Below are positions 42,658 through 52,076 of a stretch of DNA of 64,000 bases, piece by piece (the stretch's first letter is position 1; the number at the start of each line of letters is the position of its first letter). The position numbers and the translations under genes are program-made. The stretch lies in contig NZ_BMCE01000001.1 in NCBI RefSeq assembly GCF_014635025.1, forward strand, positions 992,001-1,056,000, in the 5' to 3' direction. The DNA is from Fictibacillus barbaricus. Its GTDB lineage: Bacteria > Bacillota > Bacilli > Bacillales > Fictibacillaceae. Under the pieces are notes generated by a model, which worked only from the letters and a program-made list of their open reading frames with translations, did not search any database and had not been told where the DNA came from.

Positions 42658-44574
42658 ATGTGCGGTTTTATTGGGTATATGTTAAATACACCTGAGACGG
42701 TAGAACAAAAGGAAACGGAACAATTAATTAATATGACAAATATCATAACTCACCGGGGTCCGGATGATAGTGGTCATTTTGTCGATCAGTACGTACGCTT
42801 TGGGTTTCGCCGTCTTAGCATCATAGATATAGAAAGTGGTAAACAGCCATTATCCTATGAAGATGATCGCTATTGGATCATTTTCAATGGTGAAATATAT
42901 AATTATGTTGAAATAAGAAAAGAGCTAGAAGAGAAAGGGTTTGAATTTAAAACTCATTCGGATACCGAAGTAATCTTGGCACTTTTTAGTAAAAATCGAG
43001 AAGATGCTTTTAAGGAACTTCGCGGTATGTTCGGCTTTTTGATTTGGGACAAAGAAACAAAAGAGCTTTTTGGAGCAAGAGATCCTTTCGGCATTAAACC
43101 ATTTTTCTATCTAGAAGATGACGAAGGGCTTTATTGTGCATCTGAAAAGAAAAGCATTACCCTTGTAAAAGAAAAACAGGAAGTGGATGCCGAAAGTTTG
43201 CACCACTACTTAACCTATCAATTTGTTCCCGAGCCGATGACTTTAACAAAGGGTATAAAGAAGTTAGAGCCGGGTCATTATTTCGTAAAAAAAGCAGGAA
43301 GACCTTTACAAATAAAATCCTTTTGGAAGCCAAACTTTGCTCCTAAGAACTTGAGTTTGGAAGAAGCAAAGGACAAGATTCGTTCAGTCATGAGAGACTC
43401 TGTTAAGGTGCATATGCGTTCTGATGTACCTGTTGGTGCTTTTCTATCAGGCGGCATTGATTCCAGTACGATTGTAGCTTTAGCCAGTGAACTTCATCCG
43501 TCATTAAAGACATTTACGGTTGGGTTTGAAAGAGAAGGGTTTAGTGAGATTGATGTTGCGGTCCAAACGGCAGCGGCACTAAATGTAGAGAACATTCACT
43601 ACCTTGTAAAACCAGATGAGTTTATGAGAGAACTGCCAAAAATCATTTGGCATATGGATGACCCAGTAGCAGATCCTGCTGCTGTTCCGTTATATTTTGT
43701 AGCCAGAGAAGCAGCCAAGCATGTTACGGTTGTTCTTTCTGGTGAAGGTGCTGATGAACTATTTGGGGGATACAATATCTATCATGAACCACACTCTTTA
43801 AGACATCTTTCTTCGATGCCAAAAGGAATCACAAAGGGTCTTGCTGCAATTGCGAGCCTATTGCCTGAAGGTGTTAAAGGAAGGAGTTTTATCGAACGAG
43901 GAAGCATGACAATTGAAGAACGTTATATCGGAAATGCCAAAATGTTTTCTGAAGCTGAAAAGAGCAAACTGTTAAAGAACTATCGTTCAGCCTACAACTA
44001 TAAAAATGTTACAAAACCTTTATATGAAAAGGCTGCTCAGTTCCATGATGTTCATAAGATGCAATATATTGATCTGCATACCTGGATGAGAGGAGATATC
44101 CTCGTAAAAGCAGACAAGATGACGATGGCTCATTCACTGGAATTACGTGTGCCGTTTCTCGATAAAGAAGTGTTTAATGTGGCCTCAGAATTGCATCCTA
44201 ATCTTACCGTTACGAATGGAACAACTAAATATGCACTAAGAGAATCCATGAAAGGAATTGTTCCTGATTCTGTGCTGCACCGCAGAAAATTAGGCTTTCC
44301 AGTACCGATCCGCCACTGGCTGAAGAGTGAAATGTATGACTGGGCTAAACAATTAATCCATGCTAGCGATACCGATCAATATATCAAAAAAGATGTTGTA
44401 TTAGACCTGTTAGAAGGTCATCGTGCAGGGCGTGGCGACTACAGCAGAAAGATCTGGACCGTGCTTATGTTTATGCTATGGCACCAAATCAATATTGAGA
44501 AAACATATGACTTTGGTGAAGAATATTTACTTACACCGAAACAGCTTCATGAAATGACTGTTTCAAGCCAATAA
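42658..44574 (+). CDS. asnB: Asparagine synthase (glutamine-hydrolysing)
   Basis: 638 residues. The N-terminal class II amidotransferase uses C2, exposed after Met removal (MCGFIGYML), with RRLSIID and FNGEIYN motifs; the synthetase half has the ATP pyrophosphatase loop SGGIDSS (about 258) and GEGADELFGGY. Length is near B. subtilis AsnB (about 632) rather than AsnO or AsnH. The ATG at 42658 is fixed by the catalytic Cys and GGGGAGG; earlier starts are excluded. A TTCATTC/GAATGAA repeat lies near 42550-42575. Confidence 0.94.
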   Translation: MCGFIGYMLNTPETVEQKETEQLINMTNIITHRGPDDSGHFVDQYVRFGFRRLSIIDIESGKQPLSYEDDRYWIIFNGEIYNYVEIRKELEEKGFEFKTHSDTEVILALFSKNREDAFKELRGMFGFLIWDKETKELFGARDPFGIKPFFYLEDDEGLYCASEKKSITLVKEKQEVDAESLHHYLTYQFVPEPMTLTKGIKKLEPGHYFVKKAGRPLQIKSFWKPNFAPKNLSLEEAKDKIRSVMRDSVKVHMRSDVPVGAFLSGGIDSSTIVALASELHPSLKTFTVGFEREGFSEIDVAVQTAAALNVENIHYLVKPDEFMRELPKIIWHMDDPVADPAAVPLYFVAREAAKHVTVVLSGEGADELFGGYNIYHEPHSLRHLSSMPKGITKGLAAIASLLPEGVKGRSFIERGSMTIEERYIGNAKMFSEAEKSKLLKNYRSAYNYKNVTKPLYEKAAQFHDVHKMQYIDLHTWMRGDILVKADKMTMAHSLELRVPFLDKEVFNVASELHPNLTVTNGTTKYALRESMKGIVPDSVLHRRKLGFPVPIRHWLKSEMYDWAKQLIHASDTDQYIKKDVVLDLLEGHRAGRGDYSRKIWTVLMFMLWHQINIEKTYDFGEEYLLTPKQLHEMTVSSQ

Positions 44575-44591
44575 CACTCCTTGTATTAGTT

Positions 44592-44620
44592 TTGCTTGTA
44601 CGATTTAATTATGTTATACT
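44592..44620 (+). promoter_or_regulatory. Probable sigma-A promoter of yugI
   Basis: -35 TTGCTT (44592-44597), 17-base spacer, -10 TATACT (44615-44620), 33 bases before the start codon. Confidence 0.6.
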
Positions 44621-44652
44621 TAACAGGTTAAAAAATAGTTAGGAGTGTTTTC

Positions 44653-45072
44653 ATGAATTTTGAAGTAGGTAGCATTGTTGAAGGTAAAGTTACAGGCATT
44701 AAGCCTTTTGGTGCGTTTGTTGCATTAAATGATAATGTACAAGGTCTTGTACACATTTCTGAAGTTTCTCATGGTTTCGTTAAAGATATTAATGAGGCTT
44801 TGAGTGTTGGGGACGTTGTGTCAGTGAAAATTCTTTCTGTTGACGAAGACAGCAAGAAAATTTCACTTTCCATCCGACAAACACAGGAAGCTCCAGCTCC
44901 TGCACCTAAAAAAGAACGCCGCCCAGGTGGGTTCAACAACAACAAAAAGAGCAACACAAGCAACAACCAAGATGCTAACAAAGGTTTCAACACACTTGAA
45001 GCAAAACTTAAAGACTGGTTGAAAGAGTCTACTGACCGCCAGGCTCAACTAAACAAGCGTCTTAAGAAATAA
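44653..45072 (+). CDS. yugI: YugI, S1-domain RNA-binding protein (general stress protein 13)
   Basis: 139 residues. Residues 1-72 are an S1 OB-fold (FEVGSIVEGKVTGIKPFGAF, LVHISEVSHGFV, VGDVVSVKILSVD, KKISLSIR), then an Asn/Lys/Pro-rich linker and a conserved tail FNTLEAKLKDWLKESTDRQ, as in B. subtilis YugI, which binds RNA/ribosomes. RBS TTAGGAGTG. Its own promoter is visible upstream. Confidence 0.92.
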   Translation: MNFEVGSIVEGKVTGIKPFGAFVALNDNVQGLVHISEVSHGFVKDINEALSVGDVVSVKILSVDEDSKKISLSIRQTQEAPAPAPKKERRPGGFNNNKKSNTSNNQDANKGFNTLEAKLKDWLKESTDRQAQLNKRLKK

Positions 45073-45077
45073 TTAAA

Positions 45078-45105
45078 AAACCTCTCGAGTCGAGAGGTTT
45101 TTTTT
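45078..45105. terminator. Bidirectional terminator between yugI and yuzA
   Basis: ACCTCTCGA/TCGAGAGGT stem flanked by A and T runs. Confidence 0.85.
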
Positions 45106-45118
45106 ATTGTACAAATAT

Positions 45119-45355
45119 TTAAGCGCGATTATGTTCCGCTTGACCTTCAGGGCTTAGTTCTTCAGAAGGCTTAAATAACAATGTTAAACAATATAAACCA
45201 GAGAGTCCAACTAGGCCATAAATAATTCGAGCTAATGCAGAATCCTGTCCGCCGAAAATAGCAGCCACTAAATCAAATTGGAAGAATCCAATAAGACCCC
45301 AGTTGATTGCTCCGATGATCACTAAGGCTAATGCAAAACGTTGTAATCCACTCAT
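45119..45355 (-). CDS. yuzA: YuzA, DUF378 membrane protein
   Basis: 78 residues with two membrane helices. DUF378 mark is LVIIGAINWGLIGFFQFDLVAAIFGG, then ALARIIYGLVGLSGLYCLTLL. Unknown function. ATG follows AGGAGGAAGTAT on the minus strand. Convergent with yugI, as in B. subtilis. Confidence 0.9.
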   Translation of the reverse strand: MSGLQRFALALVIIGAINWGLIGFFQFDLVAAIFGGQDSALARIIYGLVGLSGLYCLTLLFKPSEELSPEGQAEHNRA

Positions 45356-45550
45356 TATACTTCCTCCTGATCTGTATCAATAGACTGCCCACATATGGTG
45401 CCAATTTTTTACTTTATTTATACATTCCCTTAATCTCCTAAATGAAACAAAGCAGTTAAACACATCCTAATATTCGGTAAGCTAATTACTTTACATTGCT
45501 TTCCCTGTCCCACATAATACGGGTTAACCATGCCCGAAGGAGAGATCATG

Positions 45551-46714
45551 ATGAACGAATATATATATTACAATCCAACTCGATTAGTATTTGGAAAAAA
45601 TCAAATTCAAACGTTAAAAGATGAACTAGGGAACTTTGGGAAAAAAGTGCTTGTCGTTTATGGAGGCGGAAGCATTAAACGTAATGGGCTATACGACGAA
45701 GTCATGAATGAGTTAAAGAAAATGGATGCGGAAGTCAGTGAACTCTCAGGGGTGGAGCCAAACCCGCGGGTTTCAACTGTTAGAAGAGGAGTTGAAATCT
45801 GCAAAGAAAAAGGAATCGATACTTTATTAGCTGTGGGGGGCGGAAGTGTTATCGATTGTACAAAAGCAATCGCAGCCGGTGCAAAATATGATGGAGATGT
45901 TTGGGATCTTATAACATTGAAAGCTCAGCCACAAGAAGCACTTCCATTTGGAACAATCCTAACTTTAGCTGCAACTGGATCTGAGATGAATTCAGGTTCT
46001 GTCATTACGAACTGGGAGACACAAGAAAAATATGGATGGGGAAGTCCGCTTGTATTCCCTAAGTTTTCAATTTTAGATCCGACATATACATTCTCTGTAC
46101 CAAGAGATCAAACGATCTATGGTATCGTTGATATGATGTCACACGTATTTGAGCAATACTTCCATAATGCAACAAATACGCCGTTACAAGATCGTTTTGC
46201 AGAATCCATTCTCTTAACCGTAATGGAAGCTGCACCTAAACTTTTAGAGGACCTTGAAAACTATGATTTACGTGAGACTATCCTTTACAGCGGTACAATG
46301 GCGCTGAACGGCACTCTGCAAATGGGACTTCGTGGTGATTGGGGCAGTCATAATATTGAACACGCAGTTTCTGCTGTTTATGACATTCCGCATGCAGGCG
46401 GTTTAGCCATCCTTTTCCCTAACTGGATGAGACATAATGTAGATACAAATGTAGCTCGCTTTAAGCAGCTTGCTGTTCGTGTATTTAACGTTGAATCAGA
46501 AGGTAAATCTGATAAAGAAATTGCTCTTGAAGGAATTGACCGTCTATCAGCGTTCTGGACTTCTCTTGGCGCTCCAAGCGCTTTAGCAGATTATGACATT
46601 GATGACTCTAAACTAGACCTTATTGCCGATAAAGCAATGGCTAGAGGAGAGTTCGGTAACTTTAAGAGTCAAAATAAAGAAGATGTATTAAACATCTTAA
46701 GAATGTCATTATAA
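45551..46714 (+). CDS. Iron-containing alcohol dehydrogenase (YugJ/YugK, BdhA-like)
   Basis: About 387 residues of the group III alcohol dehydrogenase family (NADPH-dependent butanol dehydrogenase type). Cofactor motif [14 protein letters not shown] near 90-105, [12 protein letters not shown] earlier, and metal ligands in [11 protein letters not shown] and [13 protein letters not shown]. subtilis has yugJ and yugK side by side here; only one copy is present. ATG at 45551 has GAAGGAGA 7 bases upstream; ATG at 45548 is the alternative. Confidence 0.9.
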   Translation: MNEYIYYNPTRLVFGKNQIQTLKDELGNFGKKVLVVYGGGSIKRNGLYDEVMNELKKMDAEVSELSGVEPNPRVSTVRRGVEICKEKGIDTLLAVGGGSVIDCTKAIAAGAKYDGDVWDLITLKAQPQEALPFGTILTLAATGSEMNSGSVITNWETQEKYGWGSPLVFPKFSILDPTYTFSVPRDQTIYGIVDMMSHVFEQYFHNATNTPLQDRFAESILLTVMEAAPKLLEDLENYDLRETILYSGTMALNGTLQMGLRGDWGSHNIEHAVSAVYDIPHAGGLAILFPNWMRHNVDTNVARFKQLAVRVFNVESEGKSDKEIALEGIDRLSAFWTSLGAPSALADYDIDDSKLDLIADKAMARGEFGNFKSQNKEDVLNILRMSL

Positions 46715-46745
46715 AAGGAGGGGATGTACCCCTCCTTTTTCTTAT
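46713..46745 (+). terminator. Terminator after the alcohol dehydrogenase gene
   Basis: AAAAGGAGGGG/CCCCTCCTTTT 11-bp stem around ATGTA; it overlaps the stop codon. Confidence 0.9.
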
Positions 46746-46863
46746 CGTTAGTTTTGAATATTTCGTCTATTTAAAGAAACCGATTTCATTTGCTTGGTTC
46801 CTTGATTTGAAAGTTGTACTTGTATAAAGTGAAAGAATAATGATGTTTTTAGGAGGCTTACAT

Positions 46864-48213
46864 ATGACAAGAAAGCTAAGTTTTGATTATAGCAAGGCCC
46901 TTTCTTTTATCGGCCAGCACGAAGTAGATTATCTATCAGGTGCTGTAAAAGCAGCACACCATGCTATTCACGAAAAAACAGGTGCAGGAAACGAGTTTTT
47001 AGGCTGGGTAGACCTGCCTGAAAATTATGACCGTGAAGAGTTTAGCCGTATCGTTAAAAGTGCAGAAAAAATTAAAAGTGACTCAGATGTATTAATCGTG
47101 GTGGGAATCGGCGGTTCTTATTTAGGAGCACGTGCAGCCATCGAAATGTTAAATCATTCTTTTTACAACCTTTTATCAAACGAAGAGCGTAAAACGCCAC
47201 AAGTATTTTTTGCCGGGCAAAACATCTCATCAACATATGTTAAAGAACTATTTGATGTATTAAAAGATAAAGATGTATCCGTAAACGTGATCTCTAAATC
47301 AGGAACTACTACTGAACCTGCTATCGCTTTCCGTATCTTCCGAAAGTTCTTGGAAGAAAAGTACGGAAAAGAAGAAGCACGTAAACGTATCTATGCTACG
47401 ACAGATAAAGCTCAAGGAGCATTAAAAACATTAGCTAACGAAGAAGGTTATGAGTCATTTGTTATTCCTGATGATGTTGGTGGACGATACTCAGTGTTAA
47501 CAGCAGTAGGACTTTTACCAATTGCGGTTAGCGGAGTAAACATCGAGGAAATGATGAATGGAGCTAAGGAAGCTTCATCCGACTTTAATAATCCAAACCT
47601 GGCAGAAAACAGCGCATATCAATATGCAGCCGTCCGAAATGCGCTATATAACAAAGGGAAAACAATTGAATTGATGGTTAACTACGAGCCAGGCTTACAC
47701 TATGTATCAGAATGGTGGAAACAGCTTTACGGAGAAAGTGAAGGAAAAGATTATAAAGGAATTTACCCTGCATCTGTTGATTTCACTACTGATCTTCATT
47801 CTATGGGACAATATGTACAAGAAGGTCGACGTGACCTTTTTGAAACCGTTCTTTATGTCGATCAAGCTCGTGAAGAATTAACGATTGAAGAAGATGACCA
47901 AAACTTGGATAAGCTTAATTTCCTTGCAGGTCAAACGATGGATTTCGTAAACAAGAAAGCGTTCCAAGGAACACTGCTTGCACATACAGATGGCGGAGTA
48001 CCTAACTTAATCGTTTCCATTCCTGAAATGACACCTTATCACTTTGGGTATATGGTCTATTTCTTTGAAAAAGCATGTGCAGTTAGTGGATACCTTTTAG
48101 GTGTTAATCCTTTCGATCAGCCTGGTGTTGAGGCTTATAAGAAAAACATGTTTGCCTTACTTGGTAAACCAGGATTTGAAAAAGAAAAAGAAGAACTTGA
48201 AAAACGTCTATAA
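46864..48213 (+). CDS. pgi: Glucose-6-phosphate isomerase
   Basis: 449 residues, Firmicute type. Sugar isomerase motifs: [50 protein letters not shown], and the C-terminal catalytic Lys region [14 protein letters not shown]. Interconverts glucose-6-P and fructose-6-P. The ATG at 46864 is preceded by AGGAGG; an upstream ATG at 46840 is not used. Confidence 0.96.
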   Translation: MTRKLSFDYSKALSFIGQHEVDYLSGAVKAAHHAIHEKTGAGNEFLGWVDLPENYDREEFSRIVKSAEKIKSDSDVLIVVGIGGSYLGARAAIEMLNHSFYNLLSNEERKTPQVFFAGQNISSTYVKELFDVLKDKDVSVNVISKSGTTTEPAIAFRIFRKFLEEKYGKEEARKRIYATTDKAQGALKTLANEEGYESFVIPDDVGGRYSVLTAVGLLPIAVSGVNIEEMMNGAKEASSDFNNPNLAENSAYQYAAVRNALYNKGKTIELMVNYEPGLHYVSEWWKQLYGESEGKDYKGIYPASVDFTTDLHSMGQYVQEGRRDLFETVLYVDQAREELTIEEDDQNLDKLNFLAGQTMDFVNKKAFQGTLLAHTDGGVPNLIVSIPEMTPYHFGYMVYFFEKACAVSGYLLGVNPFDQPGVEAYKKNMFALLGKPGFEKEKEELEKRL

Positions 48214-48220
48214 TGGTTTT

Positions 48221-48255
48221 AAACTGGCTTAACAACGGTTGAGCCAGTTTTTTTA
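48221..48255 (+). terminator. Terminator after pgi
   Basis: AAACTGGCTTAAC and GGTTGAGCCAGTTT arms then T-run. Confidence 0.82.
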
Positions 48256-48340
48256 TCTCCTTTCTCCATTGATGAAACATCCAAATAATCTTTTCATGAT
48301 TTGGATACGCTAAACAATAGGATACAAAGGAGGAACGTAC

Positions 48341-48745
48341 ATGAAACTCATTAAAAGCAAGCTGGAGAATCAATTATGTGCTTTGAATGAAGCGGAAGAA
48401 GTGATGAAGAGCATGGGCTTTTCATACGGAGGTAATTGGGATTATGACCATGGATATTTTGACTATAAAATTGACGATGAAATAGGATACACCTTTTTAA
48501 GAATCCCGTTTAAAGCAGTCGAGGGTGAACTGGATAAAAAAGATACAGTGATTCAATTAGGTGAACCTTTTCTTTTATCACACAAATATCAGATCGGTCT
48601 TGATGATAACGCTGAAACAGGAAATCTATCAGGCAGTTTAAACCAATTTTCAGAACCTCAAGACCCAGACGCTACAATTGATAAAAAGTGGATAGGTATT
48701 GGAAAAGAACTGGTGCAAAAAGTGGAAACGGCTCTTTTAAAGTAA
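48341..48745 (+). CDS. yugN: YugN-like family protein
   Basis: 134 residues of the YugN family (PF08868). N-terminal helix (CALNEAEEVMKSMGFS), then GGNWDYDHGYFDYKID and LRIPFKAVEGELD; conserved in bacilli between pgi and yugO. Function unknown. ATG follows AAGGAGG. Confidence 0.88.
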   Translation: MKLIKSKLENQLCALNEAEEVMKSMGFSYGGNWDYDHGYFDYKIDDEIGYTFLRIPFKAVEGELDKKDTVIQLGEPFLLSHKYQIGLDDNAETGNLSGSLNQFSEPQDPDATIDKKWIGIGKELVQKVETALLK

Positions 48746-48780
48746 AAACAGATAGGCTTATAAATCCTATCTGTTTTTTT
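48745..48780. terminator. Bidirectional terminator between yugN and yugO
   Basis: ACAGATAGG and CCTATCTGT arms around CTTATAAAT, then T-run. Confidence 0.8.
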
Positions 48781-49546
48781 ATATGAGCTCTTTTTCTAAA
48801 TTTAATACCATTGCATGTGAAGCAAGACTAGACGTTTGTATAATATGATCAGCACCCGCACGCCTAGCATTTGTTGCCTGTTCGGAGGTTAGTATTTCAG
48901 CATGTATTGATACTTCTGTATTTAATCCTCGTGCTGTAAGAATGGAAAGGATCGTATTCCTATCAGCATCAGATTCTTTTAAGTTAGCATCGGCAGTAAT
49001 AAGTACTGTGTGAGCCTTTTCGATACGAGCTTTTATCCACGTATAGTCTATACTCGGTTTGCCGTGAATAAAATGGAGACCCTCCATATATAGCGGGTTG
49101 GCTTTTAACGAATCATCAATCAAAACAATGTGATCTGTTTGAAGTATGTTTCTCATTGCTTGGATCGTATTTCGTGAACGTTCATTCCATCCAACAATGA
49201 TAAAATGATCTTTTTTTCTGTACATATTCTTCCCCTCAAAGAAACGATTTTCATTCTTTACGACAGTGCTGGCAAAATGAACCGTTAAAAAGGCTAAAAA
49301 AGACCCGCCTAAAAAGACCAAGAAGATAGAGAGTAGCCTGCCTTTAAATGAATGTGGCGCATAGTCACCATACCCTACTGTTCCTGCCGTCATAACAGCC
49401 CAATAAAAACCTTCAAAAATGGTTGGAAACGTATCTGGTTCGAAGAGGTGGACTAAAACAGCGCTCAAAAAAAGAATAATAAATAAGTTGATACCTAGCC
49501 TGATTAGCATAGGCATTCTCAGATATACGTAATAGATTTCGCGCAT
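48779..49546 (-). CDS. yugO: YugO, two-TM potassium channel with RCK/TrkA-N domain
   Basis: 255 residues. A K+-channel pore module (selectivity filter TVGYGD, about 56-61) lies between helices LFIILFLSAVLVHLF and LLSIFLVFLGGSFLAFLTV; a RCK domain follows (HFIIVGWNERSRNTI, IVLIDDS). This is the gated K+ channel used in electrical signalling of B. subtilis biofilms. In B. subtilis it sits directly after mstX (Mistic); here mstX is 2.1 kb away and on the other strand. Confidence 0.92.
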   Translation of the reverse strand: MREIYYVYLRMPMLIRLGINLFIILFLSAVLVHLFEPDTFPTIFEGFYWAVMTAGTVGYGDYAPHSFKGRLLSIFLVFLGGSFLAFLTVHFASTVVKNENRFFEGKNMYRKKDHFIIVGWNERSRNTIQAMRNILQTDHIVLIDDSLKANPLYMEGLHFIHGKPSIDYTWIKARIEKAHTVLITADANLKESDADRNTILSILTARGLNTEVSIHAEILTSEQATNARRAGADHIIQTSSLASHAMVLNLEKELI

Positions 49547-49649
49547 AGGTACACTCTCCTCCTATTATCACTATTGCCAAAAAAGAGTCCTGTTTATACG
49601 AAAAAAGAGAAAACAAAAAACCTCCAGGTTTTACCCAAGAGGTCTTGTT

Positions 49650-51110
49650 TTATGAAGCTTGTTGAGTTATTGCTTCGGTAGGAACTGAGCTCTCCTGCAT
49701 AACAGGATCTGATGAATTTTGATTGTTAAGTGATATAGCTTGTTTATAAAGTTCTTCGCTTATAACTTGTGAATCTGTTTTCATCCTCACTTCAATAACG
49801 ATGCCATCCATAATAATTTCAATATAGAAGCAATCTTCTTTTGGTTCAGAAGTTGGTTCAGGATCGATTAGAACAGGTTCCTCAACAGGATTAGGAGGAT
49901 TTTCTGCTTCCTTTGGTTTATCCTCTTTCGGTTTTTCTTCTTTTGGTCGATCTTCTTTAGGCTTCACTTCTTTAGGTTTTTCTTCCTTATGCGTTTCATC
50001 CCTAGGTGGAACAATCGCCGCAGGGACATCCTTTTGTGGTGGTTTTGAAGTTTCTTTTCCATGTACACTTACCACTGCAGAAGGTGAATTCGGTTTTACC
50101 TGTTTTTCTTCTTTATCTTCTTTTTTCAGTTCAGCTGCTGGGTGTTCTTCGTTATGTGAAATAACAACATGGCTTGTTTGCGATTGAATGGGTTTCTTTT
50201 TTTGAGCTTCGTCTACTTTTTCATAGACAGGTAATATAGGTATTTCTTTTTTTGTTTTTTCGTCTTGTTCTTTTTCATCTAGAATGGGAAGAGGGGGTTC
50301 GTATACCAGGTCTGCTGATTCTTCTGCAGAAGCATTTACTATTTTCTCTTCTTCTTTCAAAAGCTCTTTAATCGGGCCGACTTTTTCAGAGATTTCCTCA
50401 ATGGTTTGACCAGAAATTTCATTTTTTGTAATCTTAATGCCCGATTTCTTAGCTGCTGTATAGATTGCATAATGTCCAGGTGACATGTTCATCTTTTTTG
50501 ATTGTTCACGCTCTTTAGAACTCATAACAATCGTTGTCATTTCAACCGATTTCTTTTTTGCGGTATTCGTCATAACCTCGTTTACACGTTGTTTCATTTC
50601 TTTCTCCATATCTTCCGGAATCTCTTCAGATAAGGTTGTAGTAATTAAGACTTCTTCTTGTGTTTTTAAGTATCCAAGGTCTTCACAAGTTTCAAAGATA
50701 AGGCTCGTTACATATGCGATGTCTTTCTTTTCCCAATCTGGCATATGGTCCAAAACGTTATGACCTTGCTGATTAAAAGCGGCAATTTCAAGGACTTTCA
50801 TATCCTCGTCGATCTTTAATTCCAGACTTGGATCCATGTCCATCCCAACATATGCATAAGCTCCTTGTCCTGAGAGGGGGGACAGAACTTGGAAGAACAA
50901 AAGAAAAATCGCTAAAGCAACAGCAGTACCCGTCTTCCAATTTACTAGAATAGAAAAGATTGAACTCTTTTTCTCATGTACTAAAGGAAGAGTGATTTCT
51001 TGTCCTACTGCGTAAGCAGCATTTGTGTTTTTAACCTTTTTAAATTCGCCGCCTTCAGCCAGAACGATAAGGTGGCGTTTGCTGACCTCTACAATAATCG
51101 CTTTGTTCAT
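49650..51110 (-). CDS. RsgI-like transmembrane anti-sigma factor
   Basis: 486 residues. RsgI N-domain (MNKAIIVEVSKRHLIVLAEG, 1-50), one membrane helix (GTAVALAIFLLFFQVL, about 61-76), extracellular SEA-like (SEAL) domain starting AYAYVGMDMDPSLELKIDED, then a low-complexity KPKEE/Pro-rich tail and ITQQAS end. RsgI proteins hold SigI and release it after cleavage. The cleavage site is Asp93-Pro94, not the Asn-Pro of typical RsgI. ATG overlaps the upstream sigI-like stop by one base (TAATG). Confidence 0.8.
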   Translation of the reverse strand: MNKAIIVEVSKRHLIVLAEGGEFKKVKNTNAAYAVGQEITLPLVHEKKSSIFSILVNWKTGTAVALAIFLLFFQVLSPLSGQGAYAYVGMDMDPSLELKIDEDMKVLEIAAFNQQGHNVLDHMPDWEKKDIAYVTSLIFETCEDLGYLKTQEEVLITTTLSEEIPEDMEKEMKQRVNEVMTNTAKKKSVEMTTIVMSSKEREQSKKMNMSPGHYAIYTAAKKSGIKITKNEISGQTIEEISEKVGPIKELLKEEEKIVNASAEESADLVYEPPLPILDEKEQDEKTKKEIPILPVYEKVDEAQKKKPIQSQTSHVVISHNEEHPAAELKKEDKEEKQVKPNSPSAVVSVHGKETSKPPQKDVPAAIVPPRDETHKEEKPKEVKPKEDRPKEEKPKEDKPKEAENPPNPVEEPVLIDPEPTSEPKEDCFYIEIIMDGIVIEVRMKTDSQVISEELYKQAISLNNQNSSDPVMQESSVPTEAITQQAS

Positions 51111-51541
51111 TAGTGTTTTCCTCCCGTGCCCGGCACATACTGCAGTAACACATGATAGTTTTCAATAAAGATAAGTGTGAGTGCGGTTATGTATTCTCGT
51201 TGCCTTTTCATGGTGAGTTTCTGGTGCTGTGTACTCTCATTATGAAGAAGGGGCAATCGTTTCCATGTTAAAAAGTAGTTTCGCATATCAGGATCTCCCG
51301 CTATCTCTTCAGCCACTTGAATGGCTTGATGTCTATCATCTATCTCTTGTGGAGTACTGGCTACTAAATGTTTAAAATCTACTCCGAATTCCTTTAATCG
51401 CATTTTAAAATGCGAGATTTCTTTAACAGGATCTATTTCTGCCATTGTATTGGAGCATAAGCTTAAAGCTGAATCCGTATGATGCGATTCAAGCCCCGGC
51501 TGCATGGATTTATTCTTTTTGGTAAACCACCGGCGAATCAA
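51110..51541 (-). CDS. SigI-like protein lacking sigma region 2 (only the SigI C-terminal domain)
   Basis: About 143 residues from the TTG at 51541 (RBS AAGGAGGGGG, 8 bases). After a 35-residue start, VKEISHFKMRLKEFGVDFKH and LTMKRQREYITALTLIF align with the C-terminal domain of SigI, which binds RsgI and the -35 element. The 70-residue sigma region 2 that contacts core polymerase and the -10 is absent, and only 172 bases separate this gene from mstX, leaving no room for it. It is translationally coupled to rsgI. Confidence 0.72.
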   Translation of the reverse strand: MIRRWFTKKNKSMQPGLESHHTDSALSLCSNTMAEIDPVKEISHFKMRLKEFGVDFKHLVASTPQEIDDRHQAIQVAEEIAGDPDMRNYFLTWKRLPLLHNESTQHQKLTMKRQREYITALTLIFIENYHVLLQYVPGTGGKH

Positions 51542-51655
51542 TTGTTCCCCCTCCTTCCGTACCATATGTAAAAATATATATTTCAAGATAATAATAACCA
51601 AATTATTATAGTATACTTTCACTAGAAAAAATAGTGAAAAAAGTCATGCCAGTGA

Positions 51656-51973
51656 ATGTTTAATGAGTTTGATAGTACAAAGAGTTGGAAAAGATGTGAA
51701 TGGGTGATAATTGTGAAATACAATAAAGAGGACCGTGAAAAATATAGTGAAGCGATAGATCGCATGCAAGAAGGATTAGACAGCATGATCGATTTATATA
51801 ACGAAGCAGAAGATGACGAAGACTTGATTCAGTATGATGAAGACGTCATTACGGCAATAAAAAAGGCAAAAGAAAACTTTGGTGACGAATTCATCGACCA
51901 AAAGATTAACACGATCGTCAAAGAAGTACTTTCACTCATGCAGGGGGGACAGACCCCAAACAAAGACAAATAG
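51656..51973 (+). CDS. mstX: Mistic (MstX) homologue
   Basis: Up to 105 residues. EAIDRMQEGLDSMIDLYNEA and DQKINTIVKEVLSLM closely resemble B. subtilis Mistic (about 110 residues), a membrane-associating helical protein that regulates YugO. The N-terminus MFNEFDSTKSWKRCEW matches MF..F and a Trp of long Mistic, so the ATG at 51656 is given; it lacks an RBS and a GTG at 51713 (GGGTG upstream) would give a short form. Orientation is opposite to yugO. Confidence 0.8.
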   Translation: MFNEFDSTKSWKRCEWVIIVKYNKEDREKYSEAIDRMQEGLDSMIDLYNEAEDDEDLIQYDEDVITAIKKAKENFGDEFIDQKINTIVKEVLSLMQGGQTPNKDK

Positions 51974-52017
51974 TCCTTGTTTGTTTATCTGAAGTGGACA
52001 CTTTAAATAACGAATGA

Positions 52018-52055
52018 AAAAACCGTCTTAGGAACTATTCCTAAGACGGTTTTTT
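52018..52055. terminator. Bidirectional terminator
   Basis: AACCGTCTTAGG/CCTAAGACGGTT stem around AACTATT between mstX and the convergent gene. Confidence 0.88.
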
Positions 52056-52076
52056 AAGAATATAGATTTCAGTATT

